Positions 1-10,925 are shown, numbered from the stretch's first letter. The stretch is DNA of 64,000 bases from Liriodendron chinense (GCA_003013855.2 PVNU02001303.1:124001-188000); one strand, 5' to 3'. A program made the numbers and translations. Notes: generated from the letters alone by a model not told the origin.

Positions 1-150
1 AATCATGCATCGAGACTTAAAACTGAGCAACATTCCTCTTGATGATGGCATGTTTGCTCGTGTGGGAGATTTCGGGCTGGCCTAGATCATTTGAGGTTGC
101 TCAAACTAGTTCAGTTGGAATGAAGGGATCTATTGGGTACAAAGCTCAGG
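1..150 (+). pseudogene. LRR receptor-kinase fragment: catalytic loop to activation segment, exon end
   Basis: The first 150 bases align by eye with the catalytic-loop region of the receptor kinase at 59511-59660: an HRDLK loop, a VGDFGLA magnesium-binding motif and the SSVGMKGSIGY activation-segment end. Directly after GDFGLA the frame hits TAG and then shifts by one base relative to the paralogue, so this copy is dead. The fragment ends at a splice-donor-like CAG|GTAATA (about 148-154), the same place where the paralogue has its intron. The upstream part of the gene lies outside the window or is lost. The RD-type loop is shared with the paralogue. Confidence in identity is high; its original extent is unknown. 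Confidence 0.85.
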
Positions 151-220
151 TAATAATTTTCCCTATTTCCTTTTGTGTGTCTGTGTGTGTTTGTGTGTGC
201 GCGCGCACGCACATGCGCAT

Positions 221-818
221 TGTTAGGAAATGGACGCCTCAAATCATACTTTTGCGCAGAGGCCACCGGCCAGTCAGTGGGAGTGGCCGACCGGCCGGCC
301 ACACAGACCAGCAAGGCAGCAGGAACGCTGGATGTTTTTTTGCCCATCCGACCGGTCGGCCGACCGGTCGGTAGGGGCGTCCGACCGGTCGGCAGTGTCC
401 TACCGCAACACGGTTTCTTGCGCGGTTTGCTCGCAAGAGGTTTCTAAATCGGTTTTTTCTTCCTATTAAAGGGGTATTACGAGTTTAGAGGTTACCATGG
501 TTGCAAAGCGGATTGAGGGAGCTTCTAGGTGAGAGAAAGAGCTTGGAGAAGAGGTTTTCTTCTTAGGTAAGCTTGGGATTTCTCTTGTAGGCTTGGGTTT
601 TTGGGTTTTGGGTTCCATCTCTTGTAACTTCTGATATTATAGTGGATTGTTGTCGCTTTGTGCCGTGGTTTTTTACCCGTGAGGGGTTTTTCCACGTAAA
701 AATCCGATTGTCTATGTGTGGGTGATTGCATGCATTGTGATTGCATTGTATGGCTTGTTTGATTGAATTGTCTGTTTGAGTTCGGCTTTGCTTCCGCTGC
801 GGCCCTCCTATCCCAACA
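221..818 (+). mobile_element. Solo LTR, Ty1/copia-like, 598 bp
   Basis: The sequence begins TGTTAGGA and ends TCCCAACA, an imperfect terminal inverted repeat of the TG...CA type. It is flanked by a perfect 5-bp target duplication CGCAT (216-220 and 819-823). No internal region or second LTR follows, so this is a solo LTR left by LTR-LTR recombination. The 3' third (about 600-720), with a GTGGTTTTTTACCC...CCACGTAAAA stretch, resembles R/U5 regions of plant copia LTRs and a second LTR-like piece at about 48.1-48.36 kb. It sits in the intron remnant of the kinase fragment at 1-150. Copia assignment is from general resemblance only. Confidence 0.82.
348..405. repeat. Tandem GC-rich palindromes (CGACCGGTCG) in the solo LTR
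   Basis: Three close copies of the 10-bp palindrome CGACCGGTCG occur within about 58 bases inside the U3 part of the solo LTR, in an otherwise AT-rich neighbourhood. Related CCGGCCGG and GGCCGACC motifs occur just upstream (270-300). The palindromes could form hairpins or bind dimeric proteins; no function is shown. Confidence 0.75.
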
Positions 819-823
819 CGCAT

Positions 824-1740
824 GTGTGTTATGCTTTACAAGAGATTGGACATGCAAGCGAAGGTCTAAAGCTCAAAAATCAGACTAGTAGGTGATTTAG
901 TTGGGCCATATCAAGGGAAACTGTTGGGTAGAGGGATGCACCCTTGATTTTTACATGGCCCACAATGAAATCCGCTCCGACTATTAGATGTGTCTTCCTA
1001 AGTTACTTCTAGGGCCAAAAATTAGGCTGGCATTGATTTAGGTAGGCCACACTAAAAGAAAATATTGGAAGAGAGATATCCATACTTGATTTTTATGGGG
1101 TCCACTGTGCTGATAGTATTAAATCCACTCCAACCATTAGATGGTGCAGTAAGCTTGGGATCTAAATATCAGGCCCATCCGTGATTCAAATGGGCCCCAC
1201 GTAGGGAAACAGTTTGGAGGGTAAGTGTTGCATGTACACCATTTCTAATTGTGTAGTCCACCTGAGTAATGGATGCAACTGATTTTTGGCCCCTGGGCCT
1301 AAAATGGGGTGATGCACCTGGTGGTTGGGGTGAATTTCACATAAATATCATGGTAGGGTCCACTTAAATTGACGTACCCTTTCTCAACCACAAGTTCCAG
1401 TCCTCTTAGAAGGTAACTTCCAACCTTTCATCTACTTGCAATGTCCAATTACTCTGTCCAACAAGTTGAGATTTCTTTATGAAAAAATCTGCTACATCCA
1501 CTAACTGGAAGGTCTAGTTATCAATAGCTAGACATTGTTTTCTAGGAGTGACCTACTTGATGAGTAGATGGAGCTAATTTTTGCACTAAGTGATCCTCAT
1601 GGTGGGCCTAAGTTGGGGCCCAACCTATTGGAAGGCTGGTATGCTACATTCACTTAAGTAGTTGGAAGTTATCCGCTGGGTGGAACATAACTTGTGGTCT
1701 AATCGATCGGACTTAAACCTCCTCTATCGCTCTCTCTTCT
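824..1740. other. Decayed intron/repeat sequence, no gene
   Basis: I see no coding sequence. Phrases such as CACCCTTGATTTTTACATGGCCCAC and TCCAACCATTAGATG recur here, at 2210-2690 and at 59790-60180, that is, after each kinase exon. This is therefore duplicated first-intron sequence of the receptor-kinase family, itself made of GGCCCAC-rich repeats. Confidence 0.6.
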
Positions 1741-1852
1741 AAGGGGTGTCGATGGACTGGGCTAGGGTTAGGCCAAGTTGTGTCAAAGCCCGACCCACAT
1801 TGTTTTACATAAGCCCAAACCCAGGCCGAGCCCATGATGGGCCAAAATCATC

Positions 1853-2012
1853 CATTGAGATTTAAAACCGAGCAACAATCTTCTTGATGATGACATAATT
1901 TCTCGTGTGGGTGATTCCAGGCAGTCAAGAATCTTATATGAGGTTACTCAAAGTAGCTTGGTTGGAATGAAAGAATTATCTATTGGGTACATCGCTCCAA
2001 GTAACAATTTTA
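1853..2012 (+). pseudogene. Second LRR receptor-kinase fragment (catalytic loop/activation segment)
   Basis: Aligns by eye with 59519-59660. The loop, a lysine-proline-serine-asparagine-like stretch, the aspartate-rich turn and the VG-MK-E-SIGYIAP activation end are recognisable, but single-base differences disrupt the frame and GDFGLA is replaced. It ends in ATCGCTCCAAGTAACAATTTT, where the paralogue has CAG|GTAACAAT, so even the splice donor is mutated. It is followed by intron-like sequence as in the other copies. It is a relic of a tandem duplicate of the kinase gene. Confidence 0.75.
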
Positions 2013-2020
2013 TCTATTAG

Positions 2021-3940
2021 CTGATTTTTGGCACATCCCGTAATCTAGAGGGAAGCCCCCAAATGAACGGCATGGATGTCCATCATGCATCATGGTGGAC
2101 CCACATAGCTCAACCACATGGGAAGCTCTCATTAGTACCATCTAATGTATGTGTGTGAGGGCGTGCACCCCTCCGTGTGTATTCTCTTGGCGGGAGACTG
2201 GATGTGAGAGCAAAGTAGCGGTGGGCTCACATGGGGTCCACTGTGATATTTATGTGAAATCCACTCCGGGCAACTGATGCATCAGCCCATCTTATGTCCA
2301 AGGCCCAAAAACCAGAATGGTCCAAGATTCGGGTGGACCATTAAAGGAAAACAAATGAGGAGAGGAATGCCCACCCTTGAATTTTACATGGCCCACTATG
2401 AAATTCACTCCAACCATTAGATACGTCATTCTTAGTTAGGTTCAGGGCCAAAAAATCAGATTGAGTTGTGTTTAAGGTGGGCCACACTAAAAGAAAAGTT
2501 TGGGAGAGAAACTTTCACCCTTGATATCTACAAGGCTCACCACAATGAAACATGAAATCCACTCCAACCATTAGATGGCACACTGAAATTGGGAGGGGGG
2601 TTAAAAAAAATCAGACTCATTTGTAATTCAGGTGGGCAACATGAAGGGAAATAGTTTGGAGGTTTGGAGCGTGAGCATTGACCTATATAGTGATTATTGA
2701 TCATTAAAATTTTATTAGCTCCAAAAGTTTTGGAAAAAGCTAATATTTTATTTTTTAACTTTCATCCACGTCTGTGTGACCTTATCAAAAGGTTGGATGG
2801 TCGATAAACATTACGATGGATGCTAGGAAGTTGCTAAGAAGTTTTTAAATGTGGGCGTTCAATGACCACTGTTTCCTGTAGTGTGGTCCACTTGAAAATC
2901 GTATTTTCTTCATTTTTAGAATTGGTAGGGTTGGTGTGGTCCACTATTTACAAATGAATTGACATCTTTACTAAGAAGATATCATGACAAATGTTGTTTA
3001 GGGCTGCAGCAAAATCTGAGTCATCTCCAATCCACAGGAGAACTCTTTGAAGTGGGCTGAAGTTGTTGGAGAGTTTTGTGTGCCCGCATAACCCATTAGG
3101 AGGTTTCAACTGAGGCAATGGCTTCAAAGCTGTTGCCTGCTGCTATTTAGGCAAGAAGGCATCAATTGCGCATTGGAATTTTTGCTTAAAAGCCGTTAGT
3201 ATTCGGGGTTTGGAAGAAGAGGTTGGATTCAATGTCCGTTTAGTGGTCCACTAATTGGATGGTCCACAACTATTATGAAAGTGCACAAACCAGAGGTTTG
3301 CAGGGTTCATACCATTTTACTAAATGGCACTCCCGAAGACCCAAAGGGCCCATTTGGCAACATAGATTTGAAATCCTGTGGAACGAGGTGGACTTAGTCA
3401 GTACAGAATTGAATTGATTTGAGATCATTTGAGGTGGGAATTTAAAAAGAGATCTTTTGGAGAAGGATTCCTCTTAAGCCCAAATTCCTCCAATTCCTTG
3501 TTACCAAAATGCAAAAAATAAATAAATAAAATAGCAAATCCATCAAATGGCCACCCGTGAATGGACTACATCACAAAAACTGCATAGATCAGATCTGACT
3601 GATTGTGTGCAAACGGAGCTAACAAACAAAGGAAGTATGATTTTCTAATTTCCTATGAAATTGAGGTAAATGAGCCATCATTATCACTTGCAAGTGTTTG
3701 TTTAAACATGAATTATGACCTGTAAACAGAGAGTCAAATACACTTGTAAAAGATGAAGGTAAAGTAAAATATAATCATTACATTTTTCTATTATAAACCC
3801 ACCATTTTCACAGTAACTCTAGAGTAAAACAAACAATGAAACGAAGCTATAATTATAGCCAAATGCACATGATGTGACCACACATTTACTAGGGTAAATA
3901 ATCATGGCCCTTTTACAACCATATACCGTTGTAATTGGAA
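2021..3940. other. Intron-derived and cluster-derived repeats, no gene
   Basis: 2210-2690 repeats the kinase intron sequence seen at 900-1250 and 59790-60050. About 2690-3000 is half of a foldback repeat of the GGCCCACC family. 3000-3330 matches 11600-12000 and 34830-35110 (a shared block with AGTGGGCTGAAGTTG), and so belongs to the duplicated F-box cluster. 3330-3940 is AT-rich sequence with no ORF I would support. Confidence 0.55.
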
Positions 3941-3949
3941 AATCAAACG

Positions 3950-4350
3950 GGCCTTAAATGACCCAGAACTAAGAAAAAGAGGAAGTATAGGATCCAAAAT
4001 ACATGGCATTGTAGATGAACTTGGTTTTCATTTCTGAGAAGGGGACCCAAGGTTTGGAAATCCAGATCATTGTTCTGTTGTGTCCTGCTGCGAGTGGACC
4101 CTGCGCCAAAAATCTCCTCAACAGATCCAGGACAATTTTTTAGACAGTCCATCCACAATGTTATGCAACACACCAATGGCCTACATCACGAACCATGAGC
4201 CCAAATTCTACAAACTGCGAACCTGGGCTGAGAAGTCTATTGACTGGATGGCTAGAATCATGCAATCAAATGTAAAGCATTCATGTAGAATAACCAAAAC
4301 CCAACTAGCAGACCAAACTCAAAAAGAAAATATGCTCCATGGTCATAAAG
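3950..4350 (-). other. Duplicated 3' flank of the FBD exon
   Basis: This non-coding block (GGATCCAAAATACATGGC near its low end) follows the FBD stop codon. It recurs after the FBD exons at 6310 and 36477, which shows that the duplicated unit included the 3' UTR and flank. Confidence 0.6.
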
Positions 4351-4713
4351 CTAACCCTTAATGCTAACTTCAGATGCAGAATCCTTCTTCATGTGGCCGA
4401 CACCTTTCTGAGTAGCAACCAAAACCAAAGAATATAGTACAATAGCACTCTCTAGGAAAAATTTCACCAATCTCATTTCCTTCTCAAGCCCTCTAAAACC
4501 ATTCATTTTTATTGCCTTCAGATGATCGAACACAATCTCTGGAGGATCCTCTGCTGGCAATCTCTCGCACTGGTACACTCCTTGATAGGTGTCCTTGGAG
4601 ACAGATGGAAGTTTCATATTCGCATTAAAAACAAAGAGAGCATAAATAAGCAGCTCCGGGAGAAGATAGTAGTCAAAATAGGATTTGCTAAGCTGAAGAG
4701 CACATCTGGCCAT
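4351..4713 (-). pseudogene. Orphan FBD-domain exon of an F-box/LRR/FBD gene
   Basis: The ORF encodes the C-terminal FBD signature PPEIVFDHLKAIKMNGFRGL followed by an EKEMRLVKFFLESA stretch and a hydrophobic YSLVLVA strand. FBD domains are C-terminal modules of plant F-box/LRR proteins that recruit substrates to SCF ubiquitin ligases. No F-box or LRR head lies upstream on this strand before the LINE at 5.5 kb, so this is an orphan tail. Its 3' flank (3950-4350) is duplicated at 5980-6300 and 36080-36470. The upstream 40 residues look like translated intron or acceptor sequence rather than protein. Confidence 0.75.
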
Positions 4714-5049
4714 GCATCAGGTGGGCCCCGCAATGCTTTGATGAAATTGAAGCCATTGGGTTTTACTTGTGAGCCTTACAATGTTGTTTTTGGGTGCTAT
4801 CCATGGGTTCCCCCTTCCCACTGGTCCATTTTACAGCATAACAATCTGTACCCACCACTGTTTTGCCCTCAATGACAATCAAGAAAGTTTAAATTACCTC
4901 CCAAGTAACTCATGACCACTACCATAGCATATTTGTAACTCATGACTGTTACAGGCATTCATGGCCACTATTTTGAAAATTCATGATGGGCCTAACACAA
5001 TTTGCATTAACACCAGGGTCTCTATGCGACATCTGCTCTGTCCATCAGC
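4714..5049. other. No recognisable gene
   Basis: Contains a short GGTGGGCCCCGCAATG foldback-repeat scrap (about 4715-4800) and AT-rich sequence. I see nothing else. Confidence 0.5.
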
Positions 5050-5530
5050 TTTTTTTTTTTGAAACAATGTGAAAATTCATGGAAGAAGGCCGAAGCCAGA
5101 ATATTCAAAAATAAAAAGACAACTATACAAAAGATACAAAAAGAAAACTATACAAAAGCCCCACCACCTTATAGCTCACCCCACCTTTCCGGGATCTGCA
5201 CAACACCCTTGGAGGCCAGAGCCCAATCCAAAACCAGACTTTTCACTAACTTGTCACTAACTTGAACACCTCAGCTGCTCTCCCCTCCCGGTTCCTAAAA
5301 CATCTGTTGTTTCTTTCTTTCCAAAGACACCACAAACCTGCCAACAGCACGAGATGCCACAGTTTTAACTCCATACTTGAGAACATACTCCCATGCCACG
5401 CCCTGAAGAAGTCGGCAATAGAGACAGGCAACACCCACAACATCCCGAATAGGGTAAAAAACTTATGCCACAGCTGCCTAGCAAAATCACAGTGAATAAA
5501 AAGGTGGGCCAGACCATATTCAAACTTCAG
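5050..5530 (-). mobile_element. 5'-truncated LINE (L1-type) 3' end with zf-RVT-like domain
   Basis: Reading the minus strand, residues such as GLAHLFIHCDFA, LWHKFF and LWCLWKERNNRCF give the C-terminal zf-RVT pattern of plant LINE reverse transcriptases (histidine/cysteine followed by W-x-x-W-x-E-R-N-x-R). The minus-strand 3' end runs into a poly-A (plus-strand T run at 5050-5060), as expected for target-primed insertion. The reverse-transcriptase core and endonuclease are missing, so this is a dead 5'-truncated copy. I could not define a target-site duplication. Confidence 0.75.
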
Positions 5531-5559
5531 CAGAAAAATTGGGCAGATCTAAAGTTCAA

Positions 5560-6309
5560 GTGGGCCAGACCAAAGGAAAGGGTGAGAACAGTAATGCTCA
5601 CAATTGAAACCTTCCTGGGACCCACCGTGGTGTTTATAAGCCATCCAACCCATTCATATATGCTCTCATCATGATGAAGGTAGAAAAAAAAAATCCAAGC
5701 AGTTGGTGAGCCCCACTCAATATATGATGAAAGAATTACCATATAGTCTGCCTTTTCTTGTTACCATATAGCCCCACTAAATCCCCATTTACTATCAAAG
5801 TTACCAAATTGCAAGGTTTATCATTAATGGCATTCCACATAAAAGGCACATGGGAGCACTTTGAGACCATCCATCAAATGGCCACCCATTAATAGACCAC
5901 ATCACAAAAACAGCAAAATCAGAGATCCTCGGACTGATTGGTGGTGTGCAAACAGAGCTTAAAAAAAAGGTACAGGATCCAGAATTTGGAAACAGAGGAA
6001 TTACAGGATACAAAATACATGACACTGTACAATAAACTTGATTTTAATTTCCAAGAAGGGGACCCATGGTTCGGCAATCCAGACCATTGTTCTACTGTGT
6101 CCTGCTGCAAGTGGGCAATGCACCAAAAAATTCTTCAACAGGAGTCTCCATGACAATTTTTGAGACAGTCCACCCCTGATGTTATGCAACTAAAGAATGG
6201 TTGACATTAAAAACCATGGGTCCAAATTCCTCGAACAAAGAACCTAGGCCAAAAAGTCTATTGACCTTACAGACCATACTTGAAGAAAATATGCTCCATG
6301 GCGACAAAG
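5560..6309. other. Duplicated F-box-cluster flank with repeat pieces
   Basis: 5560-5700 is part of a GGCCCACC-type repeat. 5860-6300 matches 35980-36470 and 3540-4350, so it is the downstream flank of an FBD exon. No gene. Confidence 0.55.
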
Positions 6310-6695
6310 CTACTCATTATGGAAAAGTTCAGTATGCGTTGGGGCAAAAGCACCATCGTCATCCAAATATTCACATATTAATATCTGCACATTAGATGAT
6401 GATGCCTTTGCTAAGATCAATAGCTGCTCGCGAAGAAGACCCAATGGTGTGTCGACTGATTTTGACTCCGATGCAGAACCCTCTTCTTTCTGTGGAGCTA
6501 CCAAAACCAAATACTCTAGTATAATAGCCTTCTCTAGGAAAAATTTCACCAACTGCATTTCATCCTCAAGCCCACTAAAACCATTCATTTTTATCACCTT
6601 CAGATGATCAAACACAATCTCCGGAGTGTCCAGTCCCTCACACTGGTAGTCACTTAGAGAGATGACCTTGGTGGCAGACCAAAGCATCAAATTCA
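6310..6695 (-). pseudogene. FBD-domain exon, probable tail of the F-box relic at 8352-9272
   Basis: Encodes TPEIVFDHLKVIKMNGFSGL, then a DEMQLVKFFLEKAI helix and LEYLVLVAP strand, and a serine-rich tail. This matches the FBD exons at 4351 and 36477. It lies on the same strand about 1.7 kb downstream of the F-box head, separated by a hAT-like MITE, a microsatellite and repeat sequence that enlarged the intron. The reading frame of this exon is open, but the head carries a nonsense codon. The exact acceptor site could not be fixed. Confidence 0.72.
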
Positions 6696-6699
6696 CATA

Positions 6700-7187
6700 A
6701 AAAACCAAGAGAGCATAAATAAGCAGCTCTGAGAGAAGATAATATTCAAAATGAGATTTGCTAAGCTGACAAGCACATCCTGGCCATCCATCAGGTGGGC
6801 CCCACGATGCTTTGATAAAATCGAAGCCCCGAAGAGGTGATCAGTGTTGGAGGACTGCTGATCACTAATTGTCAATTGGGTTTTTCCATGACCCATGCCA
6901 TGTTGTTTTTGGGTGGCATGCATAGTGTATATGGCATTCATGCCCATTGTACCAACACCACAAGTGTGCAGATGACCAGGCACACATGTACAAAAACAAA
7001 GGACAATATACATTTGTGGCCCACCTGATGAATTGATTTGACTGATTTTTGCACCAGCTCAATCTATGTGAGTAAAGCCATCTCATTGATGGCTAGTATG
7101 TCAGCTGAAACTCTTCAAAGAAATTAAATGGGAACTGAAATTAGAGTGGAAGCATATGAGACCTACATCAATGAAAAGCTTCTCTAG
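6700..7187. other. Intron-like spacer, no gene
   Basis: Contains GGTGGGCCCCACGATG repeat pieces and ordinary AT-rich sequence between the FBD exon and the MITE. No ORF is supported. Confidence 0.5.
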
Positions 7188-7195
7188 ACAAGGAC

Positions 7196-7757
7196 CAGTG
7201 TTTTAAATAGCTACGCTATGTAGCACGTAGCTTACGCTACGTAGTGTAGCTTAGCCTAAACGCTATGTAACTCATGAAAATAGTTTAAGTTGCATGTAGC
7301 CTACACTACATGATTAATTTGGATACGCTACACACTTCATAGACTATACTACACGCTACATAGCTCACATTACAAGTCATTTTTCACTATAACATTAAAA
7401 TCAATAATGTTTTTAATGATTTGTTACATTTTTCTATTTCTATGAAAATTCATTAGTCTTTTCAATGCTTTTAGTAAAATAATATAAGAAATAGTTTTAA
7501 ATCAGTTTTGTTGCTCTTTCTTCACTTTTATACTTAATCATTACCCCTTGCTATTACTTTAGGTTGCATTTGGTTGCACCAAATATCATGAAATTTTATT
7601 AAATTTTATTATTAATCATCTAATTTGGTGCAACCAAGTGCAACCTAGATTAAAAATCTAAGTACTGTGTAGCTTACGCTACACGCTATATAGCTTACGC
7701 CTCACGCTTCATAGGAGTGAAGGCTACGCTACACGCAATTCGCTATTTAAAACACTG
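7196..7757. mobile_element. hAT-like MITE, 562 bp, with 8-bp TSD
   Basis: The ends are CAGTGTTTTAAATAGC and GCTATTTAAAACACTG, a perfect 16-bp terminal inverted repeat. They are flanked by the perfect 8-bp duplication ACAAGGAC (7188-7195 and 7758-7765), the TSD length of hAT transposons. Subterminal regions carry many TAGC/ACGCTAC repeats in both orientations. No transposase is encoded, so the element is non-autonomous. It sits in the intron between the F-box head and its FBD exon. A smaller inverted repeat is nested at 7562-7646. Confidence 0.88.
7562..7646. repeat. Nested inverted repeat (about 85 bp) inside the hAT-like MITE
   Basis: GGTTGCATTTGGTTGCACC on the left pairs with GGTGCAACCAAGTGCAACC on the right around an AT-rich centre. 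TA lies on both sides, which would fit a TA-target MITE that inserted into the older MITE. Confidence 0.6.
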
Positions 7758-7765
7758 ACAAGGAC

Positions 7766-8123
7766 AGGGACAGTTTCTGAAGAAGCTATAAGTGCTGGCC
7801 AGATAACCACCAGGACACCAATCCATCAACAGCTGCAATTCTTGCAAATTGTGGAATGTAATAGGCAAACCTTCAGGTCTATAATCCTCCGCAAAACGTA
7901 CATGCTGTGCAGATCAAAAGAAAGACTTTAGCAACATAAAAGTCACATTATTAAAGAGTTGTGCTATGCCAAACATGCACCTCTATGCACCATATATCAG
8001 TTGGCTCCCACTGTTTAGATGACTTGGCCAAAAATTCGGGCAGGTCCACTCAATATCATTTTTCTTGTTTCCCTTTTCTTTTCTTTTCTTTTTCTTTTTT
8101 CTTCTTCTTCTTCTTCTTCTTCT

Positions 8124-8162
<39 letters not shown>

Positions 8163-8351
8163 AGCCGATGTTTCATACATTTGAAGCCCAGTGACAGTCC
8201 AACGGACTGATTTTCATCCAGGACATCTACAAGGTGGGGCCCACCTGATGTGGATCAATTTCCTACAAACACTTGTTGAAGTTTCAGTGACACAAATCAA
8301 AACTGTTAAGAATTTCATAGAAGAGTAGGAATGAACATAGACCTCAAGTGA
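7766..8351. other. Intron-like spacer with microsatellite
   Basis: Non-coding. 7900-8070 and 8165-8270 match 48920-49170 downstream of the second duplicated F-box relic, so this is duplicated intron of the F-box family. The interior holds the CTT/T tract described separately. Confidence 0.55.
8075..8161. repeat. Polypyrimidine microsatellite (TTC)n / T(n)
   Basis: A TTTTC-rich run passes into about nine TTC units and then about 35 uninterrupted T. The homopurine complement would be an assembly-fragile, possibly triplex-prone tract. The ORFs across it are artefacts. Confidence 0.95.
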
Positions 8352-9272
8352 GATATTACACAATGTCAGAATCTTAGCATGTTCAAGTTGGTGCAGAACA
8401 GTTATTCAATCATCCTCAACACTGTAACCTATCTTACCTACACCATTAACAAAGACATCCTCCAAACTCGAAATGTTCTTGAAATACATAGGAATAAAAT
8501 CACCATAGTAATGGAATGACTGGAGGTTTGGAGCAAAAATCTCAATCGCTTCGGCATCCCAACATTTGACCACTGTCAAGCGGTTAAGTGGCAGATGGAG
8601 AGCAGAAACCTTGACATGAATCAGATCTTGACAATCCCTTAAACTCAATTCCTCCAGAAGTAGGCAATTTGAAAGCATGCTTTCAAACAGAGCATCTGTA
8701 ACTCGAACAACACTTAGGTGGAGTGTTTTGAGGTAGGAGCAACCTTTGAAATTCAATGGGGGGGAGAAATTGAAGCCCCTCAAATTCAAATGGGTTACCG
8801 AATCGCAACTAAAGATTGATTTAAGCAACTTACAATGCACGGGTTCGAATGGCAGGCAATCTATAGCTTTACAGAAGCAGATATGAAGCTCCTTAACACG
8901 TTTTTCTACTGCGAATTCGACCCATTTCTCGACATCTGACAGATACAGATCGCCAGGATTGAACGAGAGCTGAAACATCTGGATCTTCTTGCCTTTGTGG
9001 AGTTGTAGATATCGGTTAACAGTAGCCACGATTTCTTCTCGGGTTTGGCCAGTCGTGAATTCGTCACCAAAGTCCAGAGCAGAGGAATAAGCCCAGATGG
9101 GTTTCCACAAGTTTCTCCATCTCCTTGAGAGAATGCTTGTTCTTACAATGAATTTCAATGGCATCAAGGAAAGGATGTAATGAAGGAGAGCATCGGGTAG
9201 TTGGCTGATTCCGTCATTGGTTTCTTCCATGGATTTCTTCCTCTGAAACAATGCAGGGGAAGGATCCTCCAT
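8352..9272 (-). pseudogene. F-box/LRR protein head, interrupted by TGG-to-TGA nonsense
   Basis: From ATG at 9272 the frame encodes an F-box (DGISQLPDALLHYILSLMP, then [14 protein letters not shown], residues about 20-60) followed by plant F-box leucine-rich repeats (LLEELSLRDCQDL, IEIFAPNLQSFHYYGDF). Such proteins bind SKP1 through the F-box and substrates through the LRR. The frame stops at 8406 with TGA exactly where both paralogues (37.1 and 49.3 kb) have TGG in D-W-I-T-V-L-H. The homologous sequence then continues to about 8352, where the paralogues have a GTATGT donor and this copy has GTCTAT. The FBD exon lies at 6310-6695. It would therefore give a protein truncated before the FBD; probably a pseudogene. 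Confidence 0.82.
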
Positions 9273-10136
9273 TTCTTTCGCCCAATATAGAAGATGCTAA
9301 CCAAACCTGATTCAATCCCTCAGTTGAGATCAACGGCCCTAATGCAACCCGGAGCTCATGGCCATGGGGTCGCAAGGAGGGGGAGAGGAGAAAAAAGGCC
9401 CTAAATCGAATCGGCAGAAACTTTAATACTCTGAAGGAGTATGATTGTTTATACGCATGCACTATTAAATAATGAAAAATGCTCGTACACTAGTTGTACG
9501 CCCAACTACATATCTTGTGGGGGCAACATGGTGTTTATATGACATCTCACCGTCCAATAAGATTGTCTCACTGTGAAAATAAGACAACCCAAAACTCCCA
9601 AGTGCATCCAACTATTAGTTTAGCACACCAAAGAAAATAATGGATAAAACCAAAAAAAAAATTCATGGGTTATATCTAATGGTTGGATTGACTAATTTTC
9701 AAGGCATCCCATTTCGATGGCGGGACAACCTTCCTAGATGAGCAAGAAATAATAAGGCCCACATGCCAACTAGCAGGATAGGCACCTAGTTGTGTGTGAA
9801 TGTTTCCCTTAAATATTAACTTTAAATTATACTATTCAAAATGTGAGACACAATTTCGATGAATCAAACTTATGGATTTTAATGATTTAATTGCCTATTA
9901 TCTGATGGTTGAAATGAAAATTATCCCATTGTTTAGTTATAACAAACAAGTTGCTTGGTAACCAGAGCATATGATGGGTGAGTATATGGTTTAATTATCT
10001 AATTATTTGATTAGTGGACATTAAATGGACGGTTAAAATGGAAATCATCCACTTGTTTGAGTACAACAAACGATTGTCTAGATCACCAACAGTGCATGTC
10101 CCCTGTTTGTGTTACATATTTTTTTTTTCTTTTTTC
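9273..10136. other. F-box upstream region and AT-rich repeat DNA
   Basis: 9273-9460 is the promoter/5' region of the F-box relic; its ATGGCCATGGGGTCG block recurs near 33550, 38110 and 40830. 9500-9800 is a GGCCCAC-type repeat (TGTTTATATGACATCTCACCG). The rest is AT-rich without a gene. Confidence 0.5.
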
Positions 10137-10144
10137 CTTTTAAC

Positions 10145-10925
10145 TAGAGTTGTACACAAATCAAGCTAGCTTGAAAAGCTCGCTCGGCTCAACTCGGCTC
10201 AGCTCGGTTCGGTTCAGTTCTGCTCGATTCGTAGGGTTGAACAAGCCAAGCCGAGCTTATAAATTGAAAATTAAAAACCAAGCTCGAGCCTGGCTTGAGC
10301 TCGATTCAGCTTGGCTCTAACCAGGCTCAATTTGGCTCGAACAAAGCTCGATTCGGCTTAGCTCGGCTGGTATACATGCTCGGTATTTAAAATATATTAT
10401 ATATTAATATTACTATTTAATATATAAAAAAAGTTTAAAATAAAAAACAAAACCTTAAAAGTCGTCCTCGCCCGCGGCTGCCTAACTACCGTCCAACCTC
10501 AACGAGATCCACGAACCTCTGATATCTCTCACCTCTTCTCTTTTCTCATCCCCTCTCTCTCTCCACTCATCGTCCAGCCATTCCGGCAGTCTCCAATCTT
10601 GTCTGATAGTTGACCGCCCTTGTCCGACAGTCAACCTCCCTCCAGCCAACAACCGCCCTAATCTGACCGCCTCAACCTCGAAAGTCTATGCTCGATTCAA
10701 CTCAAATGCCCAAACTTGATAGTGGCTTGAAAGCTCGACTCGAATTTAGGCTCGAAAGCTTGAAGCTCGAATAGGAATTCAGCTCGAAAGCTCAAACAAA
10801 CCATGCTAAGCTTGCCAGTTGGCCTCGAGGACCAAGCCAAACCAAGCCCAAGCTCAGGTTGCCCGCTGATCAAACCAAGCCGAACTATCCAAAGCTCAGT
10901 TCAGCTCAAGTCGTGTACACCTCTA
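10145..10925. mobile_element. hAT-like non-autonomous element, 781 bp, with 8-bp TSD
   Basis: The ends TAGAGTTGTACAC and GTGTACACCTCTA form a terminal inverted repeat with one mismatch. They are flanked by a perfect 8-bp duplication CTTTTAAC (10137-10144 and 10926-10933). Subterminal regions are dense in CTCGGCT/AGCTCGA motifs in both orientations, a pattern expected for transposase-binding repeats. No transposase ORF; the short ORF at 10803-11051 crosses the element end and is not a gene. Confidence 0.87.

Noticed and set aside
39..469. Overlapping ORFs at the window start (up to 111 aa, both strands)
   Set aside because: They cross a kinase fragment, a TG/CG microsatellite and the solo LTR; no protein signature beyond the kinase relic.
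7961..8210. Phenylalanine-, serine- and lysine/arginine-rich ORFs
   Set aside because: Translations of the TTC/T microsatellite.
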